Source: Ambrosia x helenae (taxonomy: Eukaryota > Streptophyta > Magnoliopsida > Asterales > Asteraceae). Taken from it: DNA of 64,000 bases. Below, piece by piece: positions 58,747-64,000 of this stretch. Below the pieces are notes generated by a model, which ran no database searches, was not told the origin of the DNA, and worked only from the letters and a program-made list of their open reading frames with translations. The translations under genes and the position numbers were made by a program. Location: contig JAUTDX010007441.1 of the NCBI GenBank assembly GCA_030844895.1, positions 36,500 to 100,499 of the forward strand. Direction: 5' to 3'. Within the stretch, counting starts at the first letter, position 1; each line of letters opens with the position of its first letter.

Positions 58747-59868
58747 TTAAGTAGCTGGAGGGTCCCTAGCAGGATTATCTTGAGCAGCAGGGACATTAGC
58801 AGGGGGGAATCGGCAAACATTCACGAGGTGCCCATACTTTTGACAATTAGTACAATGACGACAAGGCACATGGTTTGGGTGGTGATACTTGCAGGTGTTA
58901 CACAAAGGATGGGATCCAGTATATGGTTTCTTGTTGGGTGGAGGAGTGGTATCTATTGCGAAATCCCTGGCCCTGCGCCTTCCATTGGTTGAGGACTCAG
59001 TTTCAATTTTGATAGCAGGTTGAGGGGTATCCTTCACAACAGTTTTCTTCTCCCCTTTACGAGTCAGGGTTCCTGCTTTCACATGGTTATCTGTTAGGGT
59101 AGCCGCCAAACGCTTTGCTTCCTCGAGAGTAGCGGGGTTCCTTCCCCACACCGTGTCCTGAATCTGCATGGGCAAGCCACCAATGTACTTTTCGATTGCG
59201 ATAGGCAAGGGGGTGACCTTATGTGGTAGTAGTAGACTAAGTTCATGGAAACGAGTGTTATAGGCTAGGTTTTCTCCACTGTCTTGAGCAAGATCGTGAA
59301 ACTCATCTTCTAACTTCTTGATTTCATTACGAGGGCAGAATTCCGCCTTCATGACATCTTTAGCTTGTTCCCAAGTCAAGGCCAGCGCGACTTCGGCTCC
59401 GCAAGTCCGTTTTTCTTCATTCCACCATGTGAGTGCTCGTTTCTGAAGGACACTCATTGCATAACGAACCTTAAGATTATCAGGACACTCGCTATTGATA
59501 AAAGTATTCTCCACTACTTCAAACCACTGTAAGAGACTCGTGGCCCCTTCATCACCACTAAACTTAGGAGGGTTACAAGTGTTGAAATGCTTGAGGGTAC
59601 AAGCAGGGTGAGCATTTCCATTACCGTTGCCGTTCCCGTTGTGGTTGACATTCCCATTGCCGTTTCCATTCACTTGGGCAATTTGGGCCACTATGTTAGG
59701 GAGTATTGCGGCCATTTGTTGAGCCATTTGTTGAGAGATGATCGCGGCGAGTTGGGCACTGCTAGGGGTACCGTTGCCTGGGTTGATATTGTTATTGTTG
59801 TTGTTGTTGATGCTTTCATCCTCATGCTCGTTATCATTGCTAAGACGATTGCTGCGACGAGGAGGCAT
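58747..59868 (-). CDS. gag: Gag protein of LTR retrotransposon, 373 aa
   Basis: The start is set at MPPRRSNRLSN (59868), the usual kind of Ty3/gypsy gag beginning; the open frame extends 29 codons further up without support. Residues 18-30 and 67-86 are Asn/Gly runs. Residues about 108-235 form the Retrotrans_gag domain (LLQWFEVVENTFINSE, ALTWWNEE, FHELSLLLP). A CCHC zinc knuckle lies at 339-352 (C339-C342-H347-C352) after a Cys/His cluster CNTCKYHH at 323-330. The frame stops 21 residues later (DPPAT) with no pol following. The family role is assembling virus-like particles and packaging RNA. The intact frame of 373 codons, without stops, suggests recent constraint or recent insertion. Confidence 0.9.
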   Translation of the reverse strand: MPPRRSNRLSNDNEHEDESINNNNNNNINPGNGTPSSAQLAAIISQQMAQQMAAILPNIVAQIAQVNGNGNGNVNHNGNGNGNGNAHPACTLKHFNTCNPPKFSGDEGATSLLQWFEVVENTFINSECPDNLKVRYAMSVLQKRALTWWNEEKRTCGAEVALALTWEQAKDVMKAEFCPRNEIKKLEDEFHDLAQDSGENLAYNTRFHELSLLLPHKVTPLPIAIEKYIGGLPMQIQDTVWGRNPATLEEAKRLAATLTDNHVKAGTLTRKGEKKTVVKDTPQPAIKIETESSTNGRRRARDFAIDTTPPPNKKPYTGSHPLCNTCKYHHPNHVPCRHCTNCQKYGHLVNVCRFPPANVPAAQDNPARDPPAT

Positions 59869-60398
59869 GATCTGAAAGTGACACAAAGAAGGGTTTAGTG
59901 AGACATAGGGTGAATCAAAGGTAGTTAAGATAGTATAAGGAATGTAATCATTCATTCATTAATTAAAACGAATAAACGAAAACGTTGACTTATCAAAGAT
60001 TCTAGATTCTAATAACATAGTGAAGACATGCTTTAGCCTATAAGTGAACACTCATCCCAAGAATTCCCAGGTAGGCATCCGGGTCCCTTGTCTGATTGGG
60101 ATATATGCGCAATGCCAGCCTAGACAGAAGACTCAGAATACAGGCGTTCACCCTTCCAGATTGCACGTGTTCGCTATTAAAATCTAGAACTTAGATGGGA
60201 TCTCAAGGTGGTTCAGGTTAAACCTGAGGATTTTGTCCTATTATTCTAAGAGTAGATCAGTGATGGAGAGAAATCTTCTTGTAGGGATAAGAAGTAGGAG
60301 GGAGATAGAGAATAGCAAGTAAAAGAAGCAAGTACTGGTTTAATCCTATGGTTATAGACTAGATTATTTTTCTAATAACCTAATTCCCTATAACCATG
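59869..60398 (-). other. Leader between primer site and gag
   Basis: About 530 bp without an open frame of note; expected to contain the packaging signal. No motif can be pointed out. Confidence 0.6.
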
Positions 60399-60410
60399 GC
60401 TCTGATACCA
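60399..60410 (-). other. Primer binding site, initiator tRNA-Met
   Basis: On the minus strand TGGTATCAGAGC, complementary to the 3' end of plant initiator tRNA-Met, lies 3 bases after the 5' LTR end. Confidence 0.95.
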
Positions 60411-60413
60411 ATC

Positions 60414-63037
60414 TGTAACACCCCAACCGATGGCGGAAACATCGAGGTGTCACGTATTGATGATTGTCCAGTAGCTCATGGTAGATAATAAGTTTCATTA
60501 ATTAAATAAATGAATTACATACCTTGTTGTAAAATTTGTACATCAAATGAGAAATACTAAACACAAGTCTTCAAGCATTAACTCTAATCTTCAAGCAAAG
60601 CTATACCCTGAAACATGTTAAGTTTGAAAATATTTTGGGTCAACAAAAGTTGGTGAGAATTACATAGGTTTTGATAATCGAATAAAAATGTTGTGCAATT
60701 CATGTGTCATGGTAAGTCTAGTCCATATGTGAAAACATACTAGAAGTAAATCGAGTGCATAATCAACCCTTGTGACTGTTATAATGTGGTACATCCCATA
60801 CGCTCATGGTTCACTCGAATATGTTATGCGATAACAAACACCCACGCTACCTATGTAGGAGGCACGTATCCGGGTGGGATTGTCAGTCCAATAGATCTAT
60901 CAATGTATACCGCCGGCTGATCAATGTTAATGATTATGCTAGAATTGTGCTTACCCTAGTCATGTTCAAGACATAATGCAACATAGAAAAAAACATAGAC
61001 ACATTGATGATTGAATTGCATAAATGATGTTGTAACATGTTTCACCCCAAAAATGGTGATAAATAGAAAAGGGGCTATGTAAAACTCACCTTAGCAAAGT
61101 ATTGAATTCCCTTGATTAAAGAATAGACGTGGCTCGAAAGTATCCAAATATCACCCTAAGTTCAAGATAATGAAATAAGTCTAAGTTTTTAGTCTAATGG
61201 TATTCTAGGGTTCCTAATTTGGGGATTGACAATTGTTTGGTAGTTAATTTATAATAATAATTAAAGAGATAATAAATAAAGAATTTAGAAATTTATTTAA
61301 AGAAAAGGAATTTTTGTAAGATCTTGATCAAAGGTTGATGTATTAAAATGTTGTAAATGTGAAAATAATTTTTATAAAATTATTTTCTTAATTAATGAAT
61401 ATATAATATATTAATATTTATTTATCAAAACATAATATTAATATCTAAAAATACTAAAATTAATAAAGTTTCACATTAAAATTTATATTTCTGTTTCAAA
61501 TGAATAGAAATAACTTATGTAAAATTTGGTATAAAAATATTGAAAAATGAATTTATTATGATTTATTTATGATTAAAAATAACAAAAATCGATTAAAAAT
61601 ATTAAATAAATGATTTTTCAGAATTGAAAATCATTTTTGGAATGTTTACTATTTTATAAGTTTTAGAATAATTTTTGTGGAATTTTATAAAATCGTTTTG
61701 ATATATTTATAGAATTCTATATTTATAATAGAATAAACTAGTAATATTTATTATATATAATAAATAAAATATTTTTTGAAAAACTAAAATTTGTATAATA
61801 AACATTGTTATTAGGTTAACACAAAATATATTTTTTTTAGAATTTTTAGGGCACTTTTAGTATTTAAAATCTATTTTTAAAATAATGTAGAATATATAGA
61901 TATATAAAAAGGAGGGAAAAAAAGATGCAAGTCCAGCCACCATCTGGGTGGACCCTGAGAACGAGGATAATCACATTTTTATTAAATGTATAGGTTCTTT
62001 GAATATGATTTTAATTATCAAAATAAAAGAAATGGTGGTGCTTGGGATCGAACCCAAAGACCTTGGTTATAACAACACACTACCACACCATCTGCTCTAT
62101 AGGTCAGGTGGTTGTTTATTTCCATTTTAGAAATTTTGAACCATTCTTGAATCATGTCATCTTCCCCAAATCGAACCAAGATGAACCCTAGCCTATCAAA
62201 TCGACATAATTAACCAACAATAACCCCTGAAACTATGGGGTTATTAATCGGCCTATAACAAAGAACAAGGAAACGAGTTTGATTTATACTTACAAATGCC
62301 GAAGCTATCCAAGAAGTCGAGTCAACAGAAAAGTCAAACTTCTTTGAATTTGCGATCCAGAGTGAACGAAATAGAGAATTGAGAAAAAGGATGTAATTTT
62401 CGGCCTTTTAGCTTGTAGGGAAGGCATTAATTTATACTAACAACACGAAATTGGATGATTTGGAAAGTTTGACCAATGTTTTAAAAAAAGCGCGTGATTT
62501 ATCAATTATATGAATGTTTTTATGATGATTTGCTGTGTAGAGTACGTTGAATGATCTGTCAATCACCTTCCTTCCATAATCAGATATCAAAGACGCGGGA
62601 TTTTGAATTCAATCGAATGGGTTGATTGGGTGTTGACTTCGTGGGTTGACCGGGTTAAATAAGGAATGTGTTAAGTTTATTTGGTTCTGAAAATAGAACA
62701 CAAAAGGGTCGCGTGGCTTAGTGGTTTGTGTTGGGTGGTTTAGTGGTTTGAACCGTTTGGGACGCGGTTCGAATCCGGCCAAACGGTTATTATTATTTTT
62801 TTTTGACGTTTTTATATATAAAAACTATGTTATCATTTATATTATGATTTTACAAGTTAAAAATGGTCATGAAATATTTTTAAGTTATTCAAAACGTCGA
62901 GAATCCAACGATTTTATAAAAATTATTAGCTTAAGGTGTTTAAAATATATATTGTTTTTTTTTTAAAAAAAAAGAAAAGCAAACACCCTTTTTTTTTTTA
63001 TTAAATGAAATTTTGGGGAAAAATAGGAGATGTTACA
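60414..63037 (-). repeat. 5' LTR of the gag-only element
   Basis: Partner of 55149-57828, with scattered substitutions and one-base indels plus a 51-bp deletion that removes most of one tRNA-like module. The plus-strand tRNA-like module at about 62709-62785 is weakened here (gttcgaatccgg has lost bases compared with the other LTR). Confidence 0.95.
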
Positions 63038-63042
63038 CAAAC
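63038..63042 (+). repeat. Target site duplication, right (caaac)
   Basis: Matches 55144-55148. Confidence 0.95.
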
Positions 63043-64000
63043 TAGGACGATACTTCGGGTTCATTAGATTCGACGACATCCGGGATGGCTCTGAACATGC
63101 AAAAACCCTAAGCCAAGTTATCATCGGCACCAACAGAGCTGTTGTCAACATCGCAAAATTTGGGAAATATGACCGTTACCACCAAACCACCTACGGCGCC
63201 CCACCCGATCGCATCACCCACCACCACACCACCACCCTCCCCCACAACCACCTTCCCATAAACCTATACCCAATCAAGCATGGAGACCACTAACTGACAT
63301 ATCATATCGGGAGATAATTACGGGTGTTAAAGACACGTCCGGGAAATCATAAGAATCCAAATGCCACCCATACCTAGACCAGCTGCCACACCTGGTCTAA
63401 CCGCTCCTTAATCGGTTACGCAATAGATCTAAACAGGCTTGCAGGATTGGAAGAGTTTCTTAACCAAATCAATGTGGATAGGGTATCGTTACGTTACATT
63501 GGAGGCATGAGGGAATTACTAACCTTTCTTACGTCCAACGTGGCAAATTCGTTTTTAAATGACATGGTAGAAACCTGGAAACTTGGTTTCCTACAATGGA
63601 GGAATGGAAAAATCAGGAGATCCCTTTTAAACGTATTGCTTGGATAGAGATTATGGGAGTGCCGATACACCTATGGGATAATAGGGTCTTCAACAACATC
63701 GCGGAGAGGTTTGGAAAGATCGTTCACAAATCGGCTGCCTCCATTGTGGATGGCAAACCTTGCCTCCGAAAAAGTGGCCATTCTCTCAAACCATGGCAAT
63801 CGGGTGGAAGGTCAATTCAAAGTCATGTGCCACAACTCCCTTTTCAAATATGGGTCACATAAGTTGATGAACTTTGGTGTCCCTATTTCACCCTGGCAAA
63901 GGAAGAAACAACGCAATATTCAGTTAAGTTTACCGATCAATCGATTGGTAAACAACCTTCCCAACCAATCCCGAACAATGAGGTGCATATGGTTCATAAC
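63043..64000 (+). pseudogene. LINE ORF1, continuation after LTR element
   Basis: Continues the RRM: GRYFGFIRFDDIRDGSEHAK then VIIGTNRAVVNIAKFGKYDR. A His/Pro/Thr-rich segment follows, then a frame break near 63290. FLNQINVDRVSLRYIGGMRE (63450) and GVPIHLWDNRVFNNIAERFG (about 63656) match the second half of ORF1 in the 41215-43085 copy. At least two frameshifts; the rest lies beyond the window. It belongs to the same LINE as 54898-55148 by frame and target duplication. Confidence 0.8.

Larger units (their letters stand above)
55149..63037 (-). mobile_element. Gag-only LTR retrotransposon (TR-GAG type), 7.9 kb
   Basis: Two LTRs of 2680 and 2624 bp, tRNA-iMet primer site, polypurine tract, one complete gag frame and 5-bp target duplication caaac. 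Orientation is minus, so 60414-63037 is the 5' LTR. The internal region is only 2585 bp and contains no protease, RT, RNase H or integrase sequence. The element therefore depends on a partner for pol. Both LTRs end in TG..CA (TGTAACA/TGTTACA). It is inserted in LINE ORF1. Confidence 0.93.

Overview
The window looks like nuclear DNA of a flowering plant. The evidence is L1-type LINEs of the plant kind (RRM-containing ORF1; endonuclease, RT and zf-RVT in ORF2), a Ty3/gypsy-type gag with an initiator-tRNA-Met primer site, many Helitron and hAT/Harbinger-type remnants, an intron-containing elongator tRNA-Met, and a fragment that reads like plastid ycf1. The LINE, Harbinger and CCGGTT-rich element types resemble those I know from Asteraceae, so a composite is my best guess. 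That last step is recollection, not proof. Almost everything is transposon-derived, and only one ordinary protein-coding gene is convincing.

Layout. 1-6785 (D1) and 35113-41931 (D2) are two near-identical copies of one segment. Each holds the 3' end of an LTR element, the 5' end of a Helitron, a 0.7 kb hAT-type MITE and the start of a LINE. 6785-10133 (R1) and 21581-26383 (R2) are an older duplicated block; a third partial copy (R3) lies at 20172-20454. Insertions private to one copy show empty and filled sites: a SINE in R1, a MITE and a Helitron in R2. 10.3-15.8 kb holds a LINE tail, tRNA and tRNA-like sequences, and a hAT-type element (12154-13242) with a SINE nested in it. 15.9-17.4 kb holds two degraded LINE pieces in a local duplication. 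17529-19477 (minus strand) is a three-exon gene of unknown function whose first intron is filled with AAT-type microsatellite. 20.7-20.9 kb is a GC-rich minisatellite.

29.9-34.0 kb is a Helitron carrying a broken piece of an argininosuccinate lyase gene and a 5'-truncated LINE. 41.2-47.35 kb is the most complete LINE; its endonuclease is split by about 0.5 kb of plastid-like DNA. 47.4-48.2 kb is a probable short Helitron. 49.5-50.6 kb is a decayed Harbinger-type Myb/SANT ORF. 53.0-53.5 kb is a CCGGTT-rich element and 54.4-54.66 kb a Helitron terminus. From 54.9 kb to the window end a second LINE is interrupted, with a 5-bp target duplication, by a 7.9 kb LTR retrotransposon on the minus strand. 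That element keeps a complete gag but has no pol, the TR-GAG type of non-autonomous element.

How the parts relate. The elements form a readable nesting order: LINE then LTR element; hAT then SINE; Helitron carrying host gene and LINE; LINE then plastid DNA. The gag-only element would need a pol-encoding relative to move. The SINEs and truncated LINEs would depend on LINE machinery. I found no CRISPR array and no prokaryotic-type operon.
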